From the NCBI GenBank assembly GCA_023333565.1, contig JAJKFH010000189.1:1-64000 (forward strand): 64,000 nt of DNA. The letters run 5' to 3'. Made by a program: the position numbers and the translations under genes. Positions 1-13,019 of this stretch are shown in pieces. The notes under the pieces are model-generated. The model did no database searches. It worked only from the letters and a program-made list of their open reading frames with translations, and was not told where the DNA came from. The stretch comes from Puffinus mauretanicus. Lineage: Eukaryota > Chordata > Aves > Procellariiformes > Procellariidae. The number at the start of each line of letters is the position of its first letter. The first letter of the stretch is position 1.

Positions 1-240
1 CTTCCCCAAGCCTGTAGCGTTGCCTGGGGTTGTTGTGGCCGAAGTGCAGGACCCGGCACTTGGCCTTGTTGAACCTCACACAATTGGCCTTAGCCCATCG
101 ATCCAGCCTGTCCAGGTCCCTCTGCAGAGCCTTCCTACCCTTGAGCAGATCAACACTCCCGCCCAACTTGGTGTTGTCTGCAAACTTACTGAGGGAGCAC
201 TCAATCCCCTCATCCAAATGAAGATGAATATTCTGCAAAT
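1..240 (-). mobile_element. CR1 LINE fragment, cut by the window edge
   Basis: This is nearly identical over about 200 bases to 60998-61230 of the better preserved CR1 copy in this window, in the same orientation. It covers the region coding for the stretch just downstream of the reverse-transcriptase FADD motif. The 5' end of the element is truncated at about 240, where similarity fades after the segment matching 'CCCCTC(A/G)TCCA'. The 3' part lies to the left of the window. It shows single-base differences and is non-functional. Confidence 0.85.
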
Positions 241-2389
241 AACAATGGAGAAAATTTGGGAACTATGAAAACTCAGCAATTGTTAAAAAGTTAGAAAGAA
301 TTTTCTTTTTTTGTGGATTAATGAGAGTAGGAATAGAAGCAAGAAATGCAGCAGTATAAACAACGTCATGAAATTTTTGTCTGCCCACAAAATTACAGTT
401 TCATTCTGCTTTGCCTCTAAAGAAAAAGTCGAGAAAGGAGTAAATGACGCTATATTAAAGCATTTCAGGTGGGGCTGGAGTTGAGAGGAAGATTAGTGTA
501 GGGAAGATATTAGTTGGCTTTTTTGAAATGAGGTTAATTAACTTCAATGGGACCCTGATCCTCAGGAAGCAAATTACACAATTTCTATCAAGAAAAAGAA
601 AAAGTGAAAGACCACTAGGAGCCAAACTTCTTGTCGTTTTCATCTGCCATGATGAACTAGAAATGTTTGTACAGCTTCAGTGACATGGCTAGAGGCAACT
701 TTCCATCTAAATAGTGTATGGATTGATGGTTCAGTTTCTCTCCTGGGAGGCAAAGGATGAGTATTTGAACTCAGATTTTGACTGTATGTCTCCTTTGTCC
801 CGGCTGAGTACTGTTACATAAATGTGGATCATATCACCAATTTAACACAAAAGGGATTGTCTCAGATTTTACAAAAAAAACATTGTAGGTGTCTTCTCTC
901 AGGACTGAAAGTGGTTTAGGGTTGATCACTTGGTTCTTGAAAGCATTTTCTCAAGTCCTCAGTGAGTCATCTGAGAAGCTGGATTTCAGATACACTCTCA
1001 AACTCACAGAATTTGACCTTTTTTTGGCTGTTCTGGAGTTCATAAATAAATAGGCTGATAACTGATTTGATCACAACTGAGAGGCGCTGTCGCTGGGGAA
1101 AACTCTTGCATCCATAGACTCTCAAAACCGTCAGATAAAAGTACTGCAAGAATCACTAGTGGAGGCTCAATAAATTTGAATGGCACATAAATAGTGAATA
1201 TACCTCAACAAATTGTAGGGAAAGATTCTTGTTGTCTTCATATCAATATTTAATGCTTTCCTGGAGGATGCACTTTAAGCAAACATCTACCACTAAATGT
1301 AATTGTTAAGGTCTATTACAGAAGTAACCAAGGAAATTTTAAGGACCAGTGATATGTGGGTGGTGAGACAGTATGCAAGAGGTCAGATTAGATTATCTCG
1401 TTGCCCTTTTTAGCCTGAAATCAAGAATACATAAAAGTTTTGGTTGATTCGTTGGTTGATTGGTGGTTTTTTTTGTTTTATTCTGCTGACTTAATTTTTT
1501 ATCCCAAGTAGCTGGGATAAAACCTTAGTTACTAAAGGACTGGAAAGTACTTCATCATCCTTGTGTGATTCGAATACTTTAGCCTTCATCTTTGTAAATG
1601 GGGAATATTTACCAAGCATTTTTTTCTTTTCTGTGTATACTTAACAGTTTAGCCATATCTATCTAGCAACAGATGTGTTCACTAGTTAGGCTTTCTCTTA
1701 TTCCTAGTGTACTTAAAAATTCCTTGTTATCTTCAGTTTAACCAGCCCTACAATATTGTCTGTGCAATAAGACAGAACACCAAATACTTGTATAAAATAG
1801 ACATATACAGAATAGTCCATGATAAAGTGGTAAATATCAAGTGTTACTTTGCTGTCCCAGTAATAATACTCCCTATGGTACTTGCTAAGAATTTTTTTTG
1901 ATATCTGTGTTAAAATAATATGCCAGTATGTAAAACCAATATAACACAAAAACTATGGTGATTTTAGTGCAGGGTCAAGTCTTCTCTCCCTGAGAATTAT
2001 AGCTAGCACCAGGGACCGTCTCCAAAAGCCAAGTTGCCATGTTCAGCTCGGAACTGTGCTCAAGCTAGTAAGCCTTTGTAAAAGTACAGACAGCCAGATC
2101 CCATGCAGAAGCTGCTCATGTTTGTATTCAAAGGCCACCTAGCCTGATATATTGCTAGGGAATTTAGAAAGAAAGCATGTGTTTCAACAATTTTTTCCTG
2201 ATTTCTCATTTAAAGTGAGCCTTATATAGCTACAAATAAACATGAGAAACCTTTAGAAGATTAAGTTATTTTTCTTTTAGAGTTACAAAATAATAACCAA
2301 GCCATCTGAATTTAGGGATTTGTTTGTTTATACATATATTATTTTACTTGTTAGGGGAAAGCATATTATGCCAGATTCAACACTCCAAG

Positions 2390-3190
2390 AGAGGTGAGGC
2401 TGCCACAGTTCCATGCCACAGATCCAACCAGTAGTGAGGCTGCAAATGTATTCCCAGTGGGCACATGAACACAGAGCACGTATGTATGCTACATAACATA
2501 TATTCATGTATATACATAGATACCAGGCCAGCCACACAGGTAACACAGGCAAATGCAGAGCACTCCCGTGAACACAGGCAGCGCCAGCAGCCTCATCCTG
2601 CTGAGCAGGATGGAAGTCTGCTGGTGAGAATATATACATATGTGTGTGTGTACTGTGTGGATCTCTCCAGCAGCTGGGCTCAGACGCTCCATCTGCCCCT
2701 GGATCTCAGTCTGCCACCTAGATATAAAAGCCTCCGAGGCTGCAGCCCCATCCAGTTGCTGGTAGAGACCATCTCATGCACGCGCAGGGCTGGCAAGGAC
2801 TGCCTGGTCCCCATAGCCAACCCCTCTGTGATCTCTTAGAGCCACACACGTATGGATTTCACCTCTAGACCCACAGGGCCAGCACTTTGTACTCACTCCA
2901 GGTGCTGGTACCATGGACACATGGGTCCCTGTGACCCACAGTCCCACTCCAATTGCTGGCACTGAAGTCCACTCACTTTAGTCTCTCTAGCTGCTGCAAC
3001 ACAGACACACGGGCCATGAGACCCGTGTTCTGACTCCGGTTGCTGCACTCACAGACATACAAGCAGAAAAGAGAGTCCCTCATTCAGAAAAGGAGGTAGA
3101 AATGGAGTTTAATAAGAAGGCAGACTGCACTGATGAGGTGGAAAATGTGGTCAGACAAGCATACTGACCAGCAAACTATTTACATGGGAC
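2390..3190. repeat. Unassigned repeat-like, GC-richer island with internal degenerate repeats
   Basis: This stretch is clearly richer in G and C than its surroundings. It contains several degenerate copies of a unit built around 'TCCAGTTGCTGG' followed by a 'GACACA(C/T)GGG...GACCCAC' block, near 2749, 2897, 2947 and 3037. A TATA-box-like GATATAAAAG lies at 2721-2730. The open frames crossing it on both strands do not resemble known proteins. A decayed LTR or another dispersed repeat is possible. I cannot name a family. Confidence 0.4.
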
Positions 3191-4564
3191 CAACAGTTTT
3201 TCCCCAAACCCCTCTATTTTCCCACACTTTTTTGTCCCCAAATCATCTGAATCCATCCCTTTCCTCACCCTGGTTCCTCCATAAAATATTCCATAGTAAG
3301 TCCTTTGCAATCCTGAAATGCTTTTCCCCTGCATCCCATAATGTCTCCAATACAACCTCCCTGAATCCAAAAGAGGGGTTATTGTATTGTAAATTATTGC
3401 CTATGCCCTAATTATGGTTAGTGGAGGAAAATGAATAACAACTCCAGAAGACAAATCATCCTGACTATATTGAGGACAAATTCCAGCCAGGAGGTGCCTG
3501 TCTGTCTCCACTGGCTGTGGGGAGAGCCTGGCTCACTATCTTGGACTGGGCTCCCAACTGAAAGATCGCTGAAATAAGATGAGCTGAATCATACTATCTC
3601 TGCTCAGGTGAGAATGCAAAGTGGAGTCAGTGGGAATAAAAACAACAGGCAACTTTTGGGTTTTTTACACCTTTTTTTTTTCTTCTTTAGTGTCACTGTT
3701 TGCTTTAACACATCAGCTACGTTTTTACTATTGTGTTATTAACTGCAACTTTAGTTTGCTGTGGAAGGAAAATGTTCAAAAAGTTTATAAGAGAGAAAAA
3801 AGAAATGGAAAGATTTGGAAAAAGAATAGAGCAAACCTTAAAACAAGATCTGTTTCATTTTAGATCTGTCACAAAGTGTTAATTCTAAGGAATAGAGTAC
3901 TTGAATGCATGAAGATCTAAAGGGAATGGAAATTAGAAGCTGAAATTCTACATTAGGATATCAGGAGCAGGGACGTTGCTGGAAACTGTATATTTATTAC
4001 TGTACAGTATAGGTGACAATTCCGGATGACTAGAAAAGTCACCTCCATTCCCACTTGAGGGATTGCTTTGAACATCAATACAGATTTTTATTGTCTCCTC
4101 GTATAGTTGTTAAATGTCAGGAAGTCAGATTTCTAACAGCACATGACACGGGCTTCTGCGATTTCCAGAATAAATCCTAGCTCTCTAGTATATTAGTAGT
4201 ATTTAAAATGAGCAGGTTAATAGTATATAAAATGAGGCGATAGCTCTACTTCATGATTCCACTGGTTAATAAATCTGTTGGCTTTTTCCAGTTTCTTAAT
4301 TTTTAGTAGAGCACAAGTCTTACTGAAGAGAGTCCTGCTACATGTAAGATGTATCATTGATCCTGTGAGTTTTTATGGCACATCAGATGCTGGACTAAAA
4401 GTGCATTTCTGTGTCAGCTTTCCAAGCAGGAGACAATTATTAGCGGGCGTTGTGCAAGTATAATTAAAAATTTGTAGTGCGTGAATGGTCTCTCGAACAA
4501 TGAACTCATTTCTGAAGAGGCTGGGCTGGGATGGCTTTAATGATTCTGCTGGGGAAAGACGACT

Positions 4565-5276
4565 CATAGAATTATAGAATCATTAAGGTTGGAAAAGACC
4601 TCTAAGATCATCGAGTTCAACCGTCAACCCAACACACCATGCCCATTAAACCATGTCCCTAAGCACCTCATCTACACGTCTTTTAAATACCTCCAGGGAT
4701 GGTGACTCAATCACTTCCACGGGCAGCCTGTTCCAAGGCTTGACCACTCTTTCAGGAAAGAAAGTTTTCCTAATGTCCAATCTAAACCTCCCCTGGCGCA
4801 ACTTGAGGCCATTTCCTCTCGTCCTATCGCTAGTTACTTGGGAGAAGAGACCAACACCCACCTCGCTACAACCTCCTTTCAGGTAGTTGTAGAAAGCGAT
4901 GAGGTCTTCCCTCAGCCTCCTCTTCTCCAGACTAAACAACCCCAGTTCCCTCAGCCGATCCTCATCAGACTTGTGCTCCAGACCCTTCACCAGCTTTGTT
5001 GCCCTTCTCTGGACACGCTCCAACACCTCAATGTCCTTCTTGTAGTGAGGGGCCCAAAACTGAACACAGGATTCGAGGTGCGGCCTCACCAATGCCGAGT
5101 ACAGGGGCACGATCACCTCCCTGCTCCTGCTGGCCACACTATTTCTGATACAGGCCAGGATGCCATTGGCCTTCTTGGCCACCTGGGCACACTGCCGGCT
5201 CATGTTCAGCCGGCTGTCAACCAGCACCCCCAGGTCCTTTTCCCCTGGGCAGCTTTCCAGACACTCTTGCCCAAGA
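4565..5276 (-). mobile_element. 5'-truncated CR1 LINE, 3' end with octamer tail
   Basis: The left edge (4565-4580) carries CATAGAAT/TATAGAAT, the CR1 3' octamer tail in reverse. The body matches 60303-61000 of the longer copy base for base, with scattered differences. The element is truncated at about 5276, within the frame coding just after the RT domain. A direct repeat GACTCAT flanks it (4561-4567 and 5279-5285), preceded on both sides by AGAC with a one-base offset. This fits a short target-site duplication. The element lies antisense to CACNA2D1 in an intron. Confidence 0.9.
4646..5276 (-). pseudogene. CR1 ORF2 C-terminal remnant
   Basis: An uninterrupted frame of about 210 codons runs from the truncation point to its TAG stop. 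It encodes the thumb and C-terminal region of CR1 ORF2: [20 protein letters not shown], then [20 protein letters not shown], then [13 protein letters not shown], ending in LRDMV. It aligns residue by residue with the C-terminal half of the frame at 60376-61764. The endonuclease and reverse-transcriptase catalytic parts are missing because of the 5' truncation, so it cannot be active. The open frame indicates a young insertion rather than selection. Confidence 0.85.
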
Positions 5277-5509
5277 CTGACTCATCATGTTAATGAAAAA
5301 AGAAGAAAATGCAGGCTGTCCATAAGGTTTGGGACAGGGTGGGGTCTATTTGTTCTATGGTCCCCCTTCTTTTAATATATTTCCAATAAATGTAATCTGT
5401 TTGAGAGGTGAAAGTTTTAAGACATATGTGGCAAGTTGTTAGTTTGGTGTGACTCTAAAGGAACTCTTAACTTAGGCAAACTAGAATGAAATACTCATCG
5501 GATTCTCAA

Positions 5510-5560
5510 GTCTCATGCTTTCAAGACTCACGCTTTTCCCTCCTGTCTCACGCTTCCCTG
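5510..5560 (+). repeat. Short direct repeats CTCA(T/C)GCTT
   Basis: Three copies of a nine-base motif, CTCATGCTT once and CTCACGCTT twice, follow each other within 50 bases of T/C-rich sequence. This is a small simple-sequence feature with no clear function. Confidence 0.5.
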
Positions 5561-5872
5561 CCTTAGCAGCAGCATCTCACACATCAGCAGTGTGCTGCCA
5601 CAGCCTTCTAACTGCTCTTGAACCCCAGGCACCCTGTGCAGACAGGCACGTTGCAAGGGTGACAGGCACATTTAAGTCCAGCCCTAGGAATATGGAGGTG
5701 ACATTGTAGCTCCCCGCCAGCCCCCAGTTGTGCGGCCTGGTGCGGAAGTGTATGTCTATCTTGTAATTGGGTGCAGTGACTAAACATTCATCTTTGCTTT
5801 TGATGCCCTGAGGAGCAACCTCACATATCCAGTGAATTTATAGATAACGGTTTAATACTCAAACCTTTATCT

Positions 5873-6157
5873 CTGGTGACCAGTGATAGGACACAAGGAA
5901 ATGGAATGAAGCTGTGTCAGGGGAAGTTCAGTTTGGACATTAGGAGAAGGTTCTTCACTGAGAGGGTGGTTGGTCACTGGAACAGGCTTCTCAGGGAAGC
6001 GGTCATGGCACCAAACCTGTCAGAGTTCAAGGAGTGTCTGGATGACGCTTTTAGTTGTAGGGTTTAGTTTTAGGTAGCTCTGCAAGGCGCAGGGAGTTGG
6101 ACTTGATGATCCTTATGGGTCCCTTCCAACTCGAGATATTCTGTGATTCTATGATTC
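5873..6157 (+). mobile_element. CR1 LINE 3' fragment, + orientation
   Basis: The fragment encodes a CR1 ORF2 C-terminal piece ([20 protein letters not shown], then [18 protein letters not shown]) that is open to a stop near 6066. A 3' untranslated part and the octamer tail GATTCTGTGATTCTATGATTC follow, ending near 6157. It differs clearly from the copies at 4565 and 60287, so it belongs to another CR1 subfamily or is older. It lies about 600 bases from the opposite-strand copy at 4565-5276, with their 5' ends facing each other. Confidence 0.9.
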
Positions 6158-8480
6158 ATCTTTTTGGCCAAGGGTGTTTCATGTTCTAAACAACTTGAAT
6201 TTGACTGAATGAAGATTTCCCCAGTCAAGTGATAATAAAAAAAAATCTACAAAATAATTTTCTAGAAAGTCTCTTCTTGTTACAGCTCTCTCCTAAAATG
6301 CATCTGCATAGCAGTGCCATACAGTGCAGGCTACAGTACTGCAGCACTACCGTAGTGCAGTAGTTCAGATCAGCCAGGTTTCTGGGGAGATGATGGAGTT
6401 TACAGTACTGAAATTTTCGGAAGAAGTCAGAAACACATGGTCTTCAGTAAATAATATATGCTAACTTAGCCACAGAATCATGAAATGACCATAAATGGGT
6501 TTATCTTGCTAAGCTAATTAATCTTTCAGCCTACGCTGACGTTCTTTTTGTAACTCTGAGATTCGCAGCGCAGCATTGTACTTTATGGTCTAAACATTAA
6601 TCCTTTTGTACTCAGTGGGAGCTTTGCATTGATCTATGTGCAGATAATCATATTGGTTAGAAAGGTTAACGAAGCTAACTGAGAGCAGATTTTAGCCCAG
6701 TATTTGGTCCTTTCCCTAATATTTATCTCATATTATGCTACAATATTTTTTCAGCAGATATTTAATTATTTAAGTTATATTGTTGTTGAACGCTGCTACC
6801 TGTGATCTGTCAAGAGAAACTTAGTATTGAGCACTTTTGCACCTTACATATATTCTGTCTATAATGCACATATATACATTTCACAATGAAAAGAAATGTG
6901 ATCCATTTTAAATTTCAAGAAATGCCAATAGTGTAAATTGACATATAATCTTAATTTTATTGCTTCCTGTACTTGCAATACAATTTAAGAAATGTAGGAG
7001 TGCTCCTACTGAATAGTAGAATAAGATTTAAACATTTTCTCTACAGTGTATATGTAGGGTTATCCTGTATACCTGAAGATTATCTCTATGCAAGTCATAG
7101 GATAGGATAAAACAATTATTCTATAGCAAGATACAAATGCTGAACTTTAACACCACGTATTATTTTTGGCATGTCAAATTACAAACCTTTATTGCTTGAA
7201 CTACCTCAAATTTTCTGTGTACTGTGATCTACATGGGAATAAAATTTTGCAAATTGTTTTCTTATTTTTCTCTAAATAGGTTCTGGTAAATATTTATAAT
7301 ATCTTCTCACTGCTGAAATATAGATTGTAACTGGCCTGATTCAAGATTCAGTTATTCTTGGGATTAACCTTAAAATTCTATTACCAAGCCTAAAGCAGTA
7401 GGGAAAAAAGGAAAAGAAATCAACAAAGCTGGATTTAGCTACAAGACGAAAGCCTGATGAAATCAGATCTATTTCACTATTGCTCATTTAATATGTATAG
7501 ATACAACTGGGTCACCAAGATGATTTAGCTATGAGGTAGAAGTAGCATAGCAACAAACCTCAGCAGACTGAAAGTCAGCAGCGGTAGTATCTGATTAGGT
7601 CTTCATCAAGCTGACTATGTTTTTCCCAATTTTCAGTATTCCTGGAGTGATGTTTCTGATTTATTCAGCTATCATGATCTTGGTATTTTAAATGTGTAAG
7701 TTTTGTCTCTGTAGCAAGTTTAAGTATAGAAATTACTGCTTTGTTCAAGTTTATATGATTTTCTGTAAAAGATAAACATTTCTGAATGTTCAAAATACAC
7801 AATTTACATACAGTTTAAGGCAGGGTCTCATTTAATGTCAGAAGTTTTGAGGGGTAGTTTTTTAGGGGTTTTTTTAGTTTTTTGTTTGGTGGGGTTTTTT
7901 TTTTAGTTTAGAAGTGTAATTTCAGGAGATTCTGATTCAATGTTGAGTCAGTAGATGTTAACAAACTAACTGGGGTAAGTGAAGAATAGGGAAGCAGGTA
8001 AGGATGGTTGGGAAAATCTGAATTTTTACTTAGATTTGGTATTAAACAATATTCAGTATGAATGTTATAACTTTTTCAGATTTTGAAGATGCAGAAAGAC
8101 ATTTAGATAGGAGGTTGGTTGAGAAATGTTAACTTTTACAGCTTTTCCATTACGAGTATTATAAACACGGTTTGTAAAGCTGTTGGAAATTGAGATGCTT
8201 GTTTTGGTAATATGGATCCTTTGTATGGAAAAAAGAGATTTTCATCCTCCTGGAGCTAGGATCTCTTGTGTTTAACATGTGGAAATTTTTCTTAAGGCCG
8301 AAGTTTGGATTTTAATATTCCTGCTTCTTCACTCATTTGGCCCACAAGAATATCTAATTGTTTTATTTGGAATGAGAAACTTATGCCATTCACAGAATGC
8401 GCCAACGACCTCCACCAGAAGTGTAAAATTTCCCATTTCAAAATAACATTTGTAAGAGCAGTTCAACTTTTTTTGTTTTA

Positions 8481-8494
8481 GTGCCACCTAGTGA
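8481..8494 (-). promoter_or_regulatory. CTCF-like motif
   Basis: On the minus strand the sequence reads TCACTAGGTGGCAC. This matches the vertebrate CTCF core CCASYAGRKGGCR at all positions except the first. Single motif matches in intron DNA are often unoccupied, so occupancy is only a possibility. Confidence 0.3.
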
Positions 8495-11400
8495 CTAATA
8501 CCTAAAAAAGTTTTTAGAAGTTTCATTAATTTATTAGTTTTGATTTGTTTATGCTGTTGCATTTTCCAGTAATGAGATAATTTACAAAAGATTTTGTGTT
8601 TTTCAGATTGAATTGCAGAGCTAGTGCTCCTTTCCTTAATTTCTTTTCCTGAGGATTTGTATTCACATAAACTTATTGCTGTCTTTACTGAGAATTGTGG
8701 CATTCCTCAGTGGTTTAGTGCTTTGTCCAGATCGCATCTGATAAATGTTGACTGATGAAGCTTGCTCTCTTGATCGTGTCATAAAAAAAATTAAGTACAT
8801 ACCTATACATAAACAGAATGATTTAAAAATATATGAACACATACATATGAAGACATCAGATACAGCAGAAAAAAAAGTTCTTGACTGTCAGAAACAGTAA
8901 TAAGCACTTTCTAATCAAGATAAATTAATGCCCCGAGATATTACTCTATAATTCTTTATAAAATTTCTTCTTATGCTGCTGTTTTCGATGCCTGTTTGTT
9001 TTGCTAGCATTACATGTAATGTGAAGTCTAAGAGTGCAATGAAGGGGATAATTTGGGTTTCCTTTCATAAAAGAAGCAGAATCAATTGAAATGTTCTATT
9101 TGTATTTAAGTAACCTCCTACACTTGCCAAAAGAATGATTGACATTGGATTTGAGATTTATATCCCTTATACCTCTCAGGAGATGGTGATATATATAGAT
9201 ATAGAGAGAGGGATAGATGGATATATAGAAGACAATTTGAAACATTCATCAGTTTATACGTTGCCTGTGAAATCAGAGATTTTTCTCTTGCAGTGCTGTA
9301 GTCTTCAGAATGAATCATATTAGCTGTGTGTGCTTTTTGAAGAAATTTAAGTGATGAGCTGTTTATTAGAATTCATGCTTCAAGAATTTGTGCTCTATTT
9401 GACCTTATGGTTTAAATGGCATATAGCAAAATAACTAATATCAAGTTAAAAGGCAAATTTGAGGATTTGGAGTTGATTGCACAAAGGAAAGGGAAAAGGC
9501 ATATTCTGGTGCTCTAGTAGTGGGGAAATGAGATTAAAGCTTGTGGCCATGTCTTTGCCTCAGATTTACTTGTTTTCTTCCCTGTTGCTTTACTTTTCTT
9601 ACCAATAAAATAAGAACAGTCCTGAGCTATTTCACAAGGAGTCTGAGACACTCAGTAATGTTTGAAAATGTCTGTGATGTTAAAGTGTGGATGTCCTTGG
9701 GAGTTACATGCTATGTTTTACTTGCTAAAGCTTCTCAACTGGGGAGAGGCTGGATGGTATCTGCAAAAGGCAGATTTATCAAAAAAATTACCAATAGACA
9801 AACCAGTTTGTATCTATTTAGCAGGTAATATACTGAACGGAATGCAGTTTTAGGAAAAAAAAAAAAAAACAACCAAACATGTTTTTCTTCTCATCTATTT
9901 TGTTTGCTGTTTTTTTCCCAGACTGCTTGATAGCTTTGATCTTTCTATTTATCTGTCTCAAATGTTTTCCAGTCCCTGTATATCCCACTTCTGAATACTG
10001 ATCCTTTCTTTCTTCATTTTGCAGCCTTTTTTGATGAGGTATTCCTCCCCCCTTATTTTTTCTTATACTGTCCTCTTAATGAAAACACCTGTCTGTAGGG
10101 TCTCTTGCTATTCATTTTTTGATCTGCCATCATATCCACAGAGTGCTTGGATTGGGAACAGGTATAGGAAATAAACCAATATCTCTGTTTCACTTCCCTT
10201 GAACCCTCTAATATCCTGATGTTGGGGTAAGGGTTTTAATAATTTTAAAGCAGCATGCTCTTAGTGAGAGCAGGTTGATACTCTGGAAAAGAAGAGGGTT
10301 TTAGCAATGCAGGAGTAACTATTCTGGATCAGAAGAGGGTTTCAGAATGACAACCCCTTCTCTTGTCCATCAGTTTAACTCTTGGGGCACTATGGAGTGC
10401 AGAGGTCCATGTGTCTGGAGGACCCCACAGCTCAATGGAACTACCCAAGGGAGGGGAAAAGTCTCCAGCATTTAGATATTTCACTGCAATTCTGTATAAT
10501 TTTCCACTGGTTTTGCAAGTTGATCCTTTTCTGAATAGGAGGATAAAGACGAAGTCCTTGTAAGACAGATTAGTATTTCTGTTTCTGATCTTCTCCAGAA
10601 TGATAAGGTTCAAGCAGCATTAAACTCAAAACCCTTTGCTCAGAGTTTCATGTTCAATTAAATTGATTAACCTATCTTTCAAGTTATTGACTTGCCCCAT
10701 TTATGGCCAAAGATTATACTGGTGGTTTGAGGTCAACTAGATGAAGTTCTCTAACACTTTTAGTGCCCCAGTAACAGGCTTGGGTATTCCTGCCCAAACC
10801 CATGACTGGGAGGTCTTCATTTCCTCAGACCTGAGGATCATTCTGGGAGATCCCAAAGGCAGAGGCTGCAAAATATAAATAAATTGCGTAGTGAGAAATA
10901 ATCTAGTGAAAAATACATCTAGATCCTATACCTTCCTATATAATTACACGACAAATTTAATTATATTAATACTTCATGATACTTTAAAATAAAAAGCTAA
11001 GGTTATCCTGTTTTCCCTGGTTTCCAAATGTTTTGCTGCAAGCCCCTCTTATTTTAACTTAAGTAAGGAATAAGCTTTTTATGTAGTTGAAAAAGTAGAA
11101 GCTGTCACTTGTAGTGACATACTGTATAGGGTGGCTTTAGATTTTAACAATTGAATGTTTACCTCCAAATGTCATCTATTGTTTTGTAAGTGACTCATCA
11201 AGCCCACGGCATCGTACACAAATTCAATTTATTTTCTTTTTACCACAAAAACATTCTTATGACATATGTTTATCTTTACTGCCATAATTAGGGGGAAACG
11301 CCAGTCTGATAAATACCCAACTGATGTTTCATATAGATACACTGAGAGTATTTTATTCAATAAAGTATGGATTGTAATGATTTTAATTTTAAACCTTTGA

Positions 11401-12987
11401 TAGGATGTGATTTTGTAAGAACATGGACGTTCCAAAATGGCAACTGGTTTTCGAAATGTTGCATGTTCTTTCTTCCATCTAGACTCTAAGTGATTGAGTA
11501 TATTGTTAATTGGTTTTCAAGAATCATCCAAACCTAAATAAGCATTATTATGATTCTTAGGAGACAGGTAATGTGACCAGTAATTGTCATAGGCGTATTG
11601 CATGTGTTTTGGCTTTTGCTATCTTAATGTGTGAAGAATTATTAATGTCACTATTCCTATTGTATTTCAAATGAGTGTAACTGAAAACTGGCTCAGTTTG
11701 GTTAATTCAAAGTTATGAATAGTCCTGGTATTCGTCACATGGTCAACTGGTTAAAGAGCAAAATTATTGTAGTGTTGTGTAGCAGATATGACAAGCCAGT
11801 TTTAAGGGCAAACTGAAGGCTTTTACACTTGAAATCCTTCAGTGACTACCAGTATTCTACTGGAGTTCAAATTAATTAAATGTAGTCCTGAATTTTGTTC
11901 CCCCTTTTGGATATTTTTATCAGTCAAATTTCAACCTTTAGACTTGCCTTCACCTCCTAGCAAGCAGGTAAATGTTCATTTTGGAGGGTTGTTGTTCCAT
12001 CTACTGATTCCTTTACCTAGTCAAAAACTCTTCTCATCTGCTTTGTTGACTGATGTTACCATTAACGTTGACCGATGTATACCAAAACAGCTGGCTCATA
12101 TATTTTCTTAATTAAATTACAGCATTTGCAGACTTTGGTTGATGTAACTCTCCATTCTACAAATCTGTTATTTCTCTCCTTCATTTCACATCAGCATTTG
12201 TCAATCTATAGATGCAGATATTTTGAGCTTGACCCTTTGTTCAGTTTACATCATGTGTAAGTACAGTACCGTTTACTTGTTAACTGCTTAAACAGTTTGA
12301 GCCAGTATTCCTGTCAATTTTTTAAAATTTTTGTATCTGTAATTACCAATCCATATTCTAGATACCTGACCTTCATAGAAATCATTACCCTGAAACATTT
12401 GCAGGACTGCTAGCAAGCAATTTAGATTTGCAGTTTAATGTTAGTGGCATTTCAGGGAGAAATTTTCACTTGTCACTAAATTTTCACTTGAACACCTAAA
12501 CCGCTGTTTGCTATAGCCCAAGACAAGGCATGCATTGACCATAAGATTGAACTTATTTTGTATTAGCTCATGAAATAACTTACATATAATGTCACTGATG
12601 AAACAGAAATGTTTTCACTCTCCTTTTTTCAGATGGAATTGGCTTGTGTAGAGCAGAACTACCTACCAGATAGTGGTGATGTCCTTTCGAAGAACAAGAT
12701 CTGTACTCCCATCCCATCTCGCAATTAGAATTCATTCTCAGATCTTGTACTTTTAAAATTGTTTTACTTGAGCAATTTTCCAATCATGATTAGAAAATCA
12801 GGTCAAGGCAAGCTGAAATAATTCCACAGCACAATGTTTTCACTCCCACATGGTTAACGTACCTGTTAATCATCGGGTGATTTACTGGTTACTTCTGTTA
12901 AGAAACTTCTATAAGAAAGACCGTTGAGTATGTCAGTGTTCTGCACCAGAGTGAATTGATTACAGTTGTGTGATCATTTTGTGGTTT

Positions 12988-13019
12988 TGCTTAAGCAGCA
13001 AAAACATGCTGCTTAAGCA
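12988..13019. other. Perfect 13-bp hairpin whose arms contain a 10-bp palindrome
   Basis: The arms at 12988-13000 (TGCTTAAGCAGCA) and 13007-13019 (TGCTGCTTAAGCA) are perfect reverse complements around a six-base AAAACA loop. The outer ten bases of each arm, TGCTTAAGCA, are themselves palindromic, so the site is also a direct repeat. No known element is recognised. Confidence 0.7.

Noticed and set aside
2709..2722. Third CTCF-like motif on the minus strand (AGGTGGCAG core)
   Set aside because: Three of the first core positions mismatch, so it is too weak to list.
1..5276. The CR1 pieces at 1-240 and 4565-5276 as two halves of one element split by an insertion
   Set aside because: They are in the same orientation, but the piece nearer the CR1 5' end lies on the wrong side for a simple split. 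Separate insertions are the simpler reading. That one starts where the other stops is due to the window edge.
4838..5293. A + strand gene of 151 codons
   Set aside because: It is the antisense shadow of the CR1 ORF2 frame at 4646-5276.
9008..9021. 14-base palindrome CATTACATGTAATG
   Set aside because: It is a perfect palindrome but short and AT-rich; by itself it is not beyond what 64 kb of such DNA would produce.
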